NCBI GenBank assembly: GCA_030998225.1
Contig: JAPYXD010000742.1
Location: forward strand, 4,774,001 to 4,838,000
Length of the DNA stretch: 64,000 nt
Direction: 5' to 3'
DNA from: Diplolepis rosae
Lineage: Eukaryota; Arthropoda; Insecta; Hymenoptera; Diplolepididae
The notes beneath the pieces are model-generated. The model was not told the origin of the DNA. It saw only the letters and a list, made by a program, of their open reading frames with translations, and ran no database searches. The translations under genes were made by a program, and so were the position numbers. Positions 46,794 to 58,355 of the stretch are shown here, piece by piece (position 1 is the stretch's first letter; the number at the start of each line of letters is the position of its first letter).

Positions 46794-49700
46794 GGGGCAA
46801 AATTCGTCCGCGAAATTATTGTCCCAGTAAACCTATTTTAATTCCCCTAAGAGAACGTCTCTAGTACGACGGGTTGTCACTATACAGGGGCTCGAATTTT
46901 CAACCTTTTACCGCGCACGCTGATACTCAATTAACCATAACTTCTATAAAAGTTGCCCAAATTAATTTTTTTATTGAGGTCTTGGAAACGTTTTTTCATC
47001 AGCTTTACGCTGAAAGCAATGGGTTTAGATAAAAAAAATTATTTGAACTTTATTTTTTATTTCTAAACATATTTTTGAGTTTTTCTCCAAGTGCGGCCGT
47101 TAATTTTCGTTTCAAAATTATGTTTAAAAAAAAGCTTGATTTTTTCCCTTTAAAATGAGCCATGGTCGAAAGTGAGGCGAAAGAAATTGGTGGAGATATA
47201 TAACATTGGGAACTTATTTAATTGTACTTTGTATAATTTGTTCGTAAAACTGTTATTTTTGGCTGGTACGAAATTAGAAATAAAAATTAATTTGTAATTC
47301 GGGGTGATTTTTTAGTGTGAGTCCCTTCGCCTCTCACACCGAAAATTGAGTCAAATAATTTGCGTATTACAGTGTATGAACACTTCTCTTTCTTCTCTGC
47401 CTCACAGTTTTTTTCGGGAAAACATCACATTCTAATGGTGACGAATATTTTCTCAACATGAGAGTTAATTCAGCAGAGGGAACGGAAGAGTGATATTTTT
47501 GTGTACCAGGCACTGTGTTTGCTGATGCAAATCTACTCTTAAGTTCTTGAGCTGTGATGGCGTGATTTTCTTTGGGACTAAAGAATACTAAAGTTTCAAC
47601 TAAATTTTTATTTGCCCATTGATACAAGGCATCAGCAGTCAAAATTGGATCTTTAGATGACGCTTGTAGAATAGCACGCACTGCGAGTCTTTTTCAATTT
47701 CCCCCAATACCATCACAAGGGCCTTTTCCGTGCGCCGTTGCATGGAAATGCCACTCGGCTGGAATACCAAAATCCATTTCATGCTGGAGCACATTGATGA
47801 AGTTATATTTATTTTCAAAGTACTGGGCGGCTCCATCTGTAAAATAAATCATATTTCTGGATTGAAAATTCTTTTTCGAATAGTGTGTAATAATTTTTTG
47901 AAAATCGTACTCAGCAATTGTGTCATGAGTCAAACAGTCTGATAGCATAACAAGACTGCGGTGCTTTAGAATGTTGTCCTCTTTATAATAAATTAACACT
48001 GTAAAAATGGTAGCTTGATCATTGTTCCAATGAAATGACTGAGCTGCATTCTGGACTACAAAGGCATAGTTTTCAGCGAAATCACAAAAGATAAGAAATT
48101 CTCCTTCTTTCAGTGTGTCCTTAAGGTTTTTGAAGAAACACGACTGTTTTTTGGCTGTAAAAGAGTGAGGTTTAAGCTTAAGCAAGCGTTCGAAAATCTG
48201 TTCAGAAAAATCTTCTGCGTCTGTTATTTCCGTGCGTAACGTACTTCTGTCAGTTTGTTGCCAAGTCTGGAATTTTACTCTATTAATACACTGGTCTGCG
48301 AGAACTGATGTTATAAAGTCCTTAAGTGCGCTTGTACCAGGACACGCTGTGCATTCATTCAAGTAGCATTCTGAAGTCGGAACGCTACACATAATCCTGT
48401 TTATAGCATCATGATAAGTCTTAATGGGGGAAAAATTTTCGCAGGTTGGTTCTTTCAAATCTACAACATCTAGCATTAGATTAACGTTTTCATGATGGAC
48501 ACAAACACAAACAGTATGCATACCACTGGCTCCAGCGAGTATGCAATTTCGGGGTCTAAGCTGAGAGAATTTTGATAAACAAATTTTAACTGTAGGATGC
48601 TGAGTCTTAAAATTTGCATATAATTCAGAAAGATTGCACAGAATTAACTTTTTTTGAACGTGCTCACGGGAGCCATCATCTTTTTTTAAGGAAACGAAAT
48701 CTTTCATGCCAGGCATCATACGACTATTCTCATCATCAAGGTAAAATTTTTTGACCAAATTTTCAATCACGGAATCTAAAGTTTTACCTTTTTTTTAAAT
48801 TAGGAGAAGTTAAAATACCATTCTCAGCTACTAATTTCTTAGCCTTTCTAGTTTGGCGTTCAGAAGCACTAAATTCTTTAGCCAATCTTCTGCGGCCCCA
48901 AGATTTCGGAGCAAGAGTTAAAAGTAACACTTTTTCTCAATTACTTGCAGATTTTTGAAATTTCTCTTTTATTTGTTCACGAATCTCCATTCCGGCGTAA
49001 TGATTTTCATCCGAACAATCAGTTTTAGATTTTTCAAACTTGGATGTCGAAGGATCGGCAAAGATATCGTCGTCTTCCATTAAAATATCATTCTCGAGAA
49101 TAGGAGGTGAATTATCATTGATCACTGAAGCATCTTCAATTGGATCAGTATGAGAATACAAAGAGGATAGCAATGCAAGTTGAGAAATTTATTTTCTGCA
49201 ATTTTCACACAGTTTCGCATCGATGGGTATACTGGGATACTTTTTTGGAAGAGTTGCAGAAATTGTTCTTAAACTGCACGGATCACGCTTGTGATTTTCC
49301 TTAGAAAAAGGATTGTAACAACGACGACCCAAGCTGGTTCTTCTTGGCATGATTGAAAATTAAGCAGAAGAAAAATTTAAGTTGAGGCACTGAATAACAA
49401 TGCGAGTCCAACCACGGAAGGTGGGTAAGTGTTCGAAATATAGTATTCAAGTCATACTATGTCTATTTTGAATAATGAGAAAAGTAAATGAGAATAAATA
49501 ATATACGGGAAAGTACAAACCTGCAGTATTATGACGTCGAAATAAGCCGAAGCTAAATCTCATAAAAGCAATTTCTGATCGAAAAATAATTGGCAATTAT
49601 AATAACTGACAATGAGTTTTGTTGCCAGAAAGGTATCGAAGACATCCATCTAGTGGTCAAATATGTTTACTAATTTTTTGGCGGGTTTTTCAAATTCTCT

Positions 49701-50354
49701 CTGAAGTCTTAAAAATGAAGTATCGACATAAAAGTAGATTTTACTTGTCCAATAAATAATAAAAATTATTATCCGTGAAATAACTTATAACGATAATAAT
49801 TATTTCATTAAAAAATGCAGTTTGTAATAGATTATTTGTAGTCGACTAGAAACCGTACATTCTGAATTTGAAGCATGGGCGCTCGCGAGGCACAAGCCGC
49901 GCGCAAGGAGTGTTATATATCTCCACTAATCTCTTTCGCCCCACTTTCGATCATGGCTCATTTTAAAGGGAAAAAATCAAGCTTTTTTTTAAACATAATT
50001 TTGGAAAAAAAATTAACGGCCACACTTGGAGAAAGACTCAAAAATATGTTTAGAAATAAAAAATAAAGTTCAAATAATTCTTTTTACCTAAACCCATTGC
50101 TTTCAGCGTAAAGCTGATGAAAAAAAGTTTCCAAGACCTCCATAAAAAAATTAATTTGGATAACTTTTGTAGAAGTTATGGTTAATTGAGTATCAGCGTC
50201 CGTGGTAAAGGGTTGAAAATTCGAGCCCCTGTATACTGACAACCCGTCGTACTAGAGACGTTCTATTAGGGGAATCAAAAGAGGTTCACTAGGACTTTGA
50301 AGGAAATCGGAGACAAAAAGTTTTCAGGCGGGTACACTTGACGAATTTTTCCCC
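46794..50354 (-). mobile_element. 3.56 kb DNA transposon with 0.4 kb terminal inverted repeats (Sola-like)
   Basis: Ends 'ggggcaaaattcgtc' and inverted 'ggggaaaaattcgtc', with inverted repeats reaching 47204 and 49912. The flanks CTAT (46790-46793) and TTAT (50355-50358) correspond to the single TCAT of the uninterrupted R copy near 4634, so the target duplication is 4 bp. The transposase frame is on the minus strand. Four-base duplications and GGG-type ends are what I recall of Sola elements, but the assignment needs a search. Confidence 0.85.
47367..49350 (-). pseudogene. Transposase of the 3.56 kb element, broken
   Basis: One reading frame of about 660 codons starts MPRRTSLGRRCYNPF at 49350. 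An in-frame TAA lies at 49189-49191, TGA at 48937-48939, a frameshift in the A-run near 48790, and TGA at 47694-47696. The N-terminal part has scattered cysteines and an acidic stretch (MEDDDIFADP). The large part (48770-47694) has CDFAENYAF, QSFHWN, IYFTDGAAQYF and WHFHATAHGKGPCDGIGG, followed after the stop by KRLAVRA. The aspartates in CDFAEN and FTDGAAQ are good candidates for catalytic residues. Very similar wording is known to me from many arthropod and cnidarian transposon-derived proteins. Sola2 is my best guess; another DDE superfamily is possible. Confidence 0.7.
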
Positions 50355-50358
50355 TTAT

Positions 50359-50600
50359 GTAATTTATTAGAAAGGTATAGAAATGTATACAGAAAATCAA
50401 GCGCGAAGCGCGAGTGTCATAATGAGAATGTATTCCTTGAGGGTGATAGAGTCTTGAGTAAATTGAATTTCCTTTATAATTTGAAATCAAAAACTAATTT
50501 AGTAACTTTGAGAATATATTATTCACATTTACAATATTATAAAATTGACTTGAGTTTCAGTATCAAATTACGAGAAATAAAAAAAGTATTTATTCAAAGA
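50359..50600. repeat. R repeat, third copy, right part
   Basis: Continues the copy from 46789: 'gtaatttatta', 'gaaatgtatacagaaaatc', 'gcgcgaagcgcgag' and 'gagtaaattgaatttcc' match 4635-4850. Confidence 0.8.
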
Positions 50601-51131
50601 ATATAACTCACGTATTTTACCCTTACATATTCGATTTATCACGCAAAAAATGTTTGAAAAATGTTTTGCTTGATCAAAATGTAGTGTAGATTTTTTATTC
50701 CTCTCACAAAAATAATAATTTACCCCGTAAATAATTATATACGTTATCTTTTAGATCAGAATTGACAGAAACAAGATTGTATAGAATTGCTATTAATTTT
50801 CATTTAAAATTGAAAAAATCGTATCCTTTGAGTTTTAACTGCTGAAACTTTTGAAATCATCTTTCGAGTACATTTTCATGGTCAGGCACTTCACAAGTCT
50901 CTATTTAACTTAGTAGTATTTGTATGATTAAAAATTTAAGAAATTTATATCTAGAATTATCTATAACAAAAAATGTTGAAAAGTGGAATATGAGTGATTT
51001 GAAGAGTTTCAGATTGATTTCAATATAAGAAAAATATTTCTGCATGTTTACGTCAAAAATAATCAAAATAATAAAATACGAATTTGGGAAAAGTTGAAGC
51101 ATTGACTAATTTTTTGTGAAAGCAAATTTTT
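50601..51131. other. AT-rich stretch, nothing recognised
   Basis: No repeat partner and no coding frame noted. Confidence 0.45.
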
Positions 51132-51602
51132 CTATAAAGTGCTTAGGGGGATAAGCATGTGTAAATGGCCCCCGTACGTATCAAGCCTACATTTTGAAAA
51201 TATAGTGACATCTCTGTAAATATAAAAGCCTGCAAATTTCAACCTTAAAATTTCATTTTTTTGAGCGATATGGAGGGGAGAAGTAAAATACAAAAATGGG
51301 TTTTTCTCGAAAACGGCTGGACCGATTTCGACGAACAAAATATGTGTTGTAGTAACCAAAAAGACTACTTCCAGAAGAAAGTTTTGATTTTTTGGATAAA
51401 AATAGGGGTAAAAAATGCTTTCAAATTTTGAATTTTTTTTAAGGTGATGTTTTAGAGGTACACCTCCAATTTTTTTCCAAAAGAAACGTTGAAATGTCTG
51501 CTTCCACAAACATTTTTTCCTGATTTTTCGTGGTAGTGCGTCATGGGCAAAAATGATAAACATCATGCATGCCGCACAACACACAGCACACTCTCGCCCC
51601 AA
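51132..51602 (-). other. 156-codon open frame of doubtful coding value
   Basis: The longest uninterrupted frame in this area. The translation is rich in F, K and I, with blocks such as NFLLEVVFLVTTTHILFVEIG. It does not match a protein family I know. On the opposite strand the text includes 'ggctggaccgatttcgacga', a phrase typical of repetitive DNA in insect genomes, so a repeat is more likely than a gene. Confidence 0.25.
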
Positions 51603-52250
51603 CCGGGCACATTGAACCCCACTGTTTTGTTGACACTTTATTAGTCTAATTAAGCGGCCGGCTGGAATAATGGTACACTTGTCTTTTAAGGAATCACTTA
51701 TTTTGTATTTCTTTTGTACATAACATTATGAAATACAAAAATACAAAAAATTCTGAAAATGCAAGTATACCAATACTGAATACAACCGTTCAGTCTCTGT
51801 TTTTGATCATTTTGGCAACCTCTCTGATCTGTTCATGAGTAGCTTTTCGTCACTTCCTAGTTCTTCTTATAAACTGATTGATTTGTTTTTACGATTTATA
51901 TAATAACTGCTGAAATAGCACTAAACGTATGTCCTGAAGTGTTTATAACCTTTCCTATAACACCTTTTGTTTTTGGTAGTGATTTGTTTCTATAATTAGA
52001 ACAGCGCAGGCCCGGTTTCTTGAATCCGCCATTCATGTGTTTTTAACTCTCTAAAGTTGACGACTTTAAGCCGACCGTTTCATCCTAAAAGCTGAAAATC
52101 ATGTCTTTCTTCGATTAGTTGTATTTATTCTTTTAATTTTTCGCACTGCTTGTCTTTGGAAGCTCTGTTCTCTTTCCGTTTTTTCGATTTGACAATGCCT
52201 AAGACGGTAGAGATAAACTTAAAGTGAACTGGTTGCGACGCACTTAATAA
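51603..52250. other. Stretch without a gene
   Basis: Mixed composition and no ORF of note. A CpG-bearing patch lies at 51640-51665. Nothing else recognised. Confidence 0.45.
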
Positions 52251-52769
52251 TAGCACAGCCACATACAAAAAAGTCTGGTACTTTTAACGAGACGCATGTA
52301 TTTATATGTATTTTGAGTCGATTAATCCGAATCTGAGGTCAAAATAGCATCTTTCAGTTTTCGACATAACCTCAAAAAATCGTATTTTGGAGTATATGGT
52401 ATGATGGTGAAACATGGTTTTATTATAGATTTCAAGCTGATGAATTCATATATAGTATCATTTCCGTGATATAACTAGAAAATCTGGAATGTAACTTCAA
52501 AACAAAATTGTCTGAGCGGTGTTTTGCAGGAATCGAATCCAGGCATCGAATCCGATACGTAAGACAAGTTAGCATTTATTTTGCGTGAATGTAGTCCCTG
52601 TATCACTATCAGTGGATTCTCACTTATTCCTCATTAGCACACTTTTCACTGACCACTGACTTTCGATAGAAGACCAGCTATTTTTTCTTATTATAACGCA
52701 CTCTTTTGGATTTGAAAGATCTTCGTAGCGGCATTTTTCTTTTGTTCTGAGGCAAATCTCTTTTTAACA

Positions 52770-53730
52770 TCCAACAGTAGTCCGCCATCATTTTTTCATC
52801 CCATCTGCCTTGATACCTTGAAGGAACCTTTCGCTCTGTTCTTTACTGTAGTCCCCAAGGTTTTCAGGGAAGTATTCAACATGAGAATTCATGAAATGTA
52901 GCTTCAAGCTCATTAAACATTTCAATTTTTTGAAACTGTCGACCATTTTCGAGACCTGTTATTTCCATTATGGGCTTTCAACGATTCCCAGAAATTGTTC
53001 AACGACGGTTTTGTAATCAAGCTATGCTTTTGTCGCAGTCAAAGTTAATTTAGTAACAAAAACGTCTTTAAAAAGTTTTCAAATTTGAGGTCCATCAAAT
53101 ATTCTTCCTTTTAATTTAGCATCAGACAATTGGGGAAACTGAGACATTATATACTGGAAACATTGGCCTTCTTTATTTAGTGCTTTTACAAATTGTTGAC
53201 CCAACTTGATGTGAAGAGGTGGAAGAAGGACTTGTGATGGCTCCACTAATGGGTCGTTAATGACATTTCTGCATTCTCATTCTAGTGGCATTCTTTTCGA
53301 CCAAATTTTTTTCTTATAATGATTACCACGATCTCGACTGTCCCATAGGCACAAGAAACAAGGATACTTCGTATTTACTGATTGTTGTCCCAGAAGCATC
53401 GTAAGAACTTTGAAATATCCACAAATTTGCCATTTATGTTATTTTTACTGGATTTTTTCCAAGACCATTTTCATATTACGGTACTTTTCATTGAGTATTG
53501 TTGAATGAGCTATTGGTATCGATGCATACTCGTTTGTGCTGTGCAGTAAGACAGCCTTCAAGCTTTGTTTATAAGAATCTACGAATAACCTCCACTCTCC
53601 ATCTTTGTAAACTCCTGGTTTTAATTCGTTTATAAGTCCATTAATATTCGTGCAATAGACTAAAGGCAGTTCTTGATCAAAATGAAAGTATTTCCGGAAA
53701 TTCTGTTCTGTGTTTCGATGAACACTTGAC
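52770..53730 (-). pseudogene. Decayed transposase of the CAC-ended element
   Basis: Reading the minus strand from about 53730, and switching frames where needed, gives in order LPLVYCTNINGL, WRLFVDSYKQSLKAVLLH, IPIAHSTIL, KWQICGYFKVL, LGQQ, PCFLCLWDSRDRGNH, LLPPLHIKLG, QQFVKALNKEG, FPQLSDAKLK, GPQI, MSLKLHFMNSHVEYFPENLG and QSERF. These blocks and their order are those of a protein family found in hundreds of arthropod and cnidarian loci, usually unnamed and, as I remember, assigned to Chapaev-type transposases. Several stop codons (for example around 53455 and 53085) and at least two frame changes make it inactive. More N-terminal sequence probably lies at 53730-54240. Confidence 0.7.
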
Positions 53731-54354
53731 TTTGTTCCTTATGCTGAATTCCCTGTATCTTTTAAAGCTGAAGCAAGGTGTTCAGTGCCATCTTTAGATA
53801 TTCCCAAGTCTCGAATTAACTAATTCAATTCCTATTTTCCTATTTTTAATGTCTCGTTTTTGTGTCATATGTAGTGTTCTCGCCATCAGATGTTTCACAA
53901 TCAATGTTCGAATTTTCATTGTTACTTGTAAAATAGTCGGTCTCATGTTCCAGAACTGCCTTCTATTCTTTAGTGTTTCAATGAGAAGTGCCAGCGTCTG
54001 CTGGAATGTCTGTAGGTTTTTTCATTTGTGGTACTATCACCGAAGAAACTGTGTTATAAGTTATTGATTTTTGTAAAAAATCCCTAATTTTTTCACACCG
54101 TTTATGCTGAAGTAATAATCCGTTCCATTTTGCGGTTTTTCCCAAATTGCTGGTACAATAAACTTCAAGCTTGCATTGTTTTCACTTTCTTCGCATTTAT
54201 ACAACATTAAATTGCAAGCGCGGTATATCATGTGAGGAGCCCAGCTTTCATCTCGTTCTGGAAACTTAATGTTGAGCTATTTTGTCTACGTGTCCCGAAT
54301 TTTCCCAGTAATGTTCTTCCGATATTTTGGGATTTCATATTTCGTACAAATGTA

Positions 54355-55266
54355 TTAGGTGCGCAACTAAGTTCCCGTTGTTTATCAATAGAAGGCTCCA
54401 CCAGTAAGTGCTGGTCAATTTTGACATGTCCAAAACGTCATGAACCAAGCTTATACATATGGTAAACCAACCGTTTTGGCACATTAGTGATTTTGTTTTG
54501 GCGTCATATACTTTTGGTTGTGTGAAAATGTCTGATTTTGTGCCAAATAATCGTCATTTGCGGGAAGTGTTAATTTTCTTCTGTCATTCAAAGAAAGCAG
54601 CGGCTGAAGCGTATCGAGAGCTCCAAAAAGTTTACGGAGATGCTGCTCTAAGTGAAACAACGTGCCGTGATTGGTTGCGTTGATTCAAAGACGGTGATTT
54701 CGATGTTGACGACCATCCGTGTGAAGGAAGGCCAAAAACCTTCGAAGACGCTGATGTTATTTATTATGAGCTGTTGAAACCGAACGAAACCATCACTGGG
54801 GAACGGTATCGAACGCAATTGATGCGTTTGAGCCGAGCACTGCGCGAAAAACGGCCACAATACGAGAAGAGGCACGAAAAAGTGATTCTACAGCATGACA
54901 ACGATCGTCCTCACGTTGCCAAACCCGTTAAAACCTACCTGGAAACGCTCAAATCGTAAGTCCTACCCCACCCGCCGTATTCCCCAGATATTGCGCCGTC
55001 CGATTATTACTTGCTCCGGTCGATGGCACATGGTCTGGCTGATCAGCAGTTCCGCTCATAGGTAGACATCGAAAAATGGCTTGATTCGTGGATAGCCTCA
55101 AAAGATGAAAACTGTTACCGTAACGGTATTCGAGTTGTACCAGAAAGATGGGCAAAATGTGTAGCTAACGATGGTCAATACTTTGAATAATTCATTTGTA
55201 AACATTCTTTCACAATAAAGTTGCGTTTTCATAAAAAAAACAGCGGGAATTTAGTTGCGCACCTAA
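54355..55266 (+). mobile_element. mariner element, 912 bp, internally deleted
   Basis: Ends 'ttaggtgcgcaactaa' are perfect 16 bp inverted repeats, and 27 of the first 29 bp match. TA flanks both sides (54353-54354 and 55267-55268). A complete mariner is about 1.3 kb, so about 0.4 kb is missing from the middle. It lies inside the CAC-ended element and is therefore younger. Confidence 0.92.
54528..55190 (+). pseudogene. mariner transposase, deleted and with three stops
   Basis: Starts MSDFVPNNRHLREVLIFF, the DNA-binding helix region, followed by WLR and, after an in-frame TGA near 54681, FKDGDFDVDDHPCEGRP, the conserved linker of mariners. The frame then jumps in phase from FEDAD to LLKPNETITGERY, so the segment with the first catalytic aspartate is deleted. 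The second block HDNDRPHVAKP and YSPDIAPSDYYLL of the D,D34D triad are present. Stops follow TLETLKS (near 54957) and QQFRS (near 55062). It ends normally after GQYFE. Not functional. Confidence 0.9.
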
Positions 55267-56119
55267 TAAAATTATTGATTCTGATTGTTCTCACAACTAT
55301 GCGTTTTATTCAAGTTTTTTGTTTTGGAAAACATGGTTATTTCAATCCCCGCACGTTAAGGATCCTGGCCAGATCGCAGGTGAGTCCACTGTCTTGGGGT
55401 TGATAACCCTTATACCTCCCAAGGGCTCAGTATGACGGCTTTCCGGCTTTGATGAGGACAATGTCAACTCATTGCCAGACACATCACAGCTTGATCCTCA
55501 CACCCTAACGTGCCCCTGCAGGGCAGTGCGTCTGCGATGGCTTGGTTACTGACTGCGCTGAAATGTGAATCATTGTACACATCTCTTTTCAGAGCAGTTC
55601 TCATCACTTCCAGTACCTAGCACAGTAGTAGGTAATGATACTGAATATTTAAGTAAATTCAACGGGTGCAAATAAATGGACACTCTGGTCTGAAGATTTT
55701 TGATTGAATCATAACACAAGAGGCTTAGAACTCATAGTTCAGAAGAAACGCAGTAAGCTTACTCACGATCAATATGATGAAAAAGACTTCTCTAAAAGAA
55801 GATTGTTGTAATACAATATGCTCTTGAGATAATGTAATCGATTTGTTCATTATTATGCAGATTTCTTAGTTTATGTCATAAAATTGTCAGTTATATAACT
55901 CATCTGGCTCTATTTTTGGAATCATTAGCTTGAGTCCCGTAAAAAAAACATGTTTTTTCTATCACTTACTCAAAAGTGCGGTTTTTGGTTGCTATGTCAA
56001 AAACCAATCGTAGAAAGTGCTACTTTGACCTCAGATTCGGATTCATTAACTCAAAGTACATAGAAATACATGTGTCTCATTAAAAGTACCAGACTTTTTT
56101 GTGTGGCTGTGTAGTCGTT

Positions 56120-57130
56120 GATGACATTATAACATCTCTACTGTCCCCCTGGTTGACAGACACTTCAGTTATCCAGGGTTCGGTAGGAGTGGGGGAGTAG
56201 GTGATGAAATAATTTCGGAAACGGATATTTAATTTTAATTTATCAGAATTTATTCATATAAAAAGTTAATCATGAAAATTACAAAAGAAATAATTACAAT
56301 ATAATATTTAGTCTGTGTGTATGTGTCTAAATGAATATAAAACAACAGATGATGTGTCGGCATAAGTGTGTGAATTTACTGTGTATGTGTATTAAGTGGG
56401 TGCGTGGTTGCGCGAGTATAGGCCTAGCGGTTCAGGCTATGGACCGGTTATCGTTGACGTTATTTAATTTCTGTAAAACAAAACATAAAAAAATCGTAGG
56501 GGTTAACAGATCGGCAATTTACAATGTGCTCTAGTAGCCCAGTTCCCCTCGGGGGGCGCGTTCACCCGAATCTCTCATCCGGTTGCTCGTTTAGTCTGTC
56601 ACGGTCTAGTCTCGATCGTTTAGGGAGGGGTGTCCTCAGCGGTATCTGAGCATTGGCGCCCCACCCTAGTTCCTGGCTTCGTATGTGGGTCACCACCTGG
56701 CTTCGCCTGGAGCAACACCCAGTCAGGGTGTCGGAGATACCCTTCTATGGGGGAACCCATCAAGAGAGGCATCTCCATGCCGTCCGTCTAGAGCGCCGCT
56801 CCGGTGTGACCCGGATAGTAATGAGGAATGTGTTGAAATTCCTGTCCAGCGATCGGGTACCCATGAATATTTCTGGAGTTTTCTTGGCTTAAATTAAAGA
56901 TAAGATTTTAGACTTTATGTCGTATAATTTTGAGATTTCGAAAAAAATGTTCCTAGGTTATGCAAAAAGTTGAAGTTGAGGTAGAGAATTTGAGAAAATC
57001 TTGAATTTTTGTCAACTCACGTGCTGTATTATTTTCAGTAGGTCAAAAAAATATTTGTTGGGCATCACTAGACGTGGAATTTCATAAGCTTTCCAACTGT
57101 ATTTTTAAAAATGCCCTATCTCTTTTTTTC
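56120..57130. other. GC-rich island, possible retroelement remnant
   Basis: 56380-56880 is markedly richer in G and C than its surroundings. It contains 'attggcgccccacc', which resembles the start of a tRNA primer binding site, but no LTR end could be placed before it. Two overlapping plus-strand ORFs here have no recognised domain. 55360-55560, inside the neighbouring element, is similarly GC-rich without a recognised gene. Confidence 0.35.
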
Positions 57131-57136
57131 ACCGAG

Positions 57137-57330
57137 ATATCGTGGTTCAAAGTCAGCAGTGATTTTTAATAGCGCTCACAAGCACCGTGCGCACAATTTT
57201 CGACGGTAGTGTATGTAACATTTTTTGTATGAAAACAAAAAAGGTCTATATATATATGCATCCAATGGTGTATCGATTTTTAGGAATAGGTATATAATAA
57301 TATATAATAATAATATATACCTATTGTGTA
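57137..57330 (+). repeat. Direct repeat of about 145 bp, copy 1
   Basis: From 'atatcgtggttcaaagtcag' to 'ccaatggtgtatcgattttt', nearly identical to 58203-58350. In this copy a small palindrome 'ataggtatata...tatatacctat' follows and the word 'gtgtatcgatttttt' is repeated. Confidence 0.8.
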
Positions 57331-57409
57331 TCGATTTTTTAAAATTTCTTGTATCTCATGTTGAATCATATCTTTTTATGAAATATGTTCCACATCATTT
57401 TCTAATTAA

Positions 57410-57665
57410 AGTACTTAATTCATGAAGATAAAAAATACTGAAATTAATATTTTGTTTTGAAACTATAAAAATTAATTGACTTTAAATTACACTCGAATAT
57501 AATTTTTTAAATGTTCAAGTAATCCTAAAATTCGAAAAAATCTTTTAGATATTCATTTTTTGTGAATGTTTTTCAAATTATCTGAAAAAGGAGGGTAATA
57601 TCTTGAATTATTTATTTTGTTATTTTGAGTTTTATCGTCTACTTTGCGTGTCTTTTATACGAAGT
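57410..57665 (+). repeat. Fragment of the 4 kb tandem element
   Basis: 'aatcctaaaattcgaaaaaa', 'ttttagatattcattttt' and 'aaggagggtaat' follow 44060-44275 (and 40030-40200) at reduced identity. A piece of the same mobile family, lying between the two direct repeats. Confidence 0.6.
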
Positions 57666-58202
57666 CGAGAGAAACATAATTCTCTAACTCTATCTAACAG
57701 CCGAGAGCGTGAAATTGAAGCCAGAAAGTGGGGACACGGATAATTAAAGCTTGTGCTCTGCCTTATCGATTAAGAAGCAAAATAAAACCGCGTCCACCTT
57801 CATTGTAGTTCCAAAAACGCTTAGGTGGATAGGGAGCGCTGCAGAAAACCAGTTGAAATTTAATACATGGGACTGGCAATCTCCAACCTCATCTCTGGTG
57901 ATAGCCTGAACCCTAAATTTTTTTTTATTTCTTAAGTATTGTTCTTTTGTTCTTAGTTTTCTTGAGAACTCGAATGGTGTCAAGTAAAGTTTAAACACTT
58001 TAAATTAAATTCTATTATATTTACATAGACACATTTGATAAAAAATTACCGAACTTATGCATTGTTATATGACGACAACTTAGGAGTGAAACTTATTGAT
58101 TGTTACGATTTTTTGTAAAGACTGGCTCGACACGCGAGATTTGAGTTCGGTGACGGTTAAACGCTATCTGAATTTAAATTCGGTCTCAGTTTATACATTT
58201 TT

Positions 58203-58355
58203 GGATATCGTGGTTCAAAGTCAGCAGTGATTTTTAATAGCGCTCACAAGCACCGTGCGCACAATTTCCGACGGTAGTGTATGTAACATTTTTCGTATGA
58301 AAACAAAAAAGGTCTATATATATACATCCAATGGTGTATCGATTTTTTTAAATTT
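58203..58355 (+). repeat. Direct repeat of about 145 bp, copy 2
   Basis: Second copy of 57137-57285, 1.06 kb away in the same orientation. Confidence 0.8.

Larger units (their letters stand above)
52254..56111 (-). mobile_element. 3.86 kb CAC-ended DNA transposon (CMC/Chapaev-like), with a mariner inside
   Basis: Left end 'cacagccacatacaaaaaag' and inverted right end 'cacagccacacaaaaaagtc' start inverted repeats of about 120 bp (shared 'gtctggtacttttaa', 'aatccgaatctgaggtcaaa'). TAG flanks both sides (52251-52253 and 56112-56114). CAC ends with a 2-4 bp duplication fit the CACTA/Mirage/Chapaev group. The minus strand carries the remains of its transposase; a mariner inserted at a TA at 54353. 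Confidence 0.75.

Noticed and set aside
56640..56670. 'attggcgccccacc' as an LTR-retrotransposon primer binding site
   Set aside because: No LTR with TG...CA ends or duplication could be placed upstream, and no gag-like frame follows.
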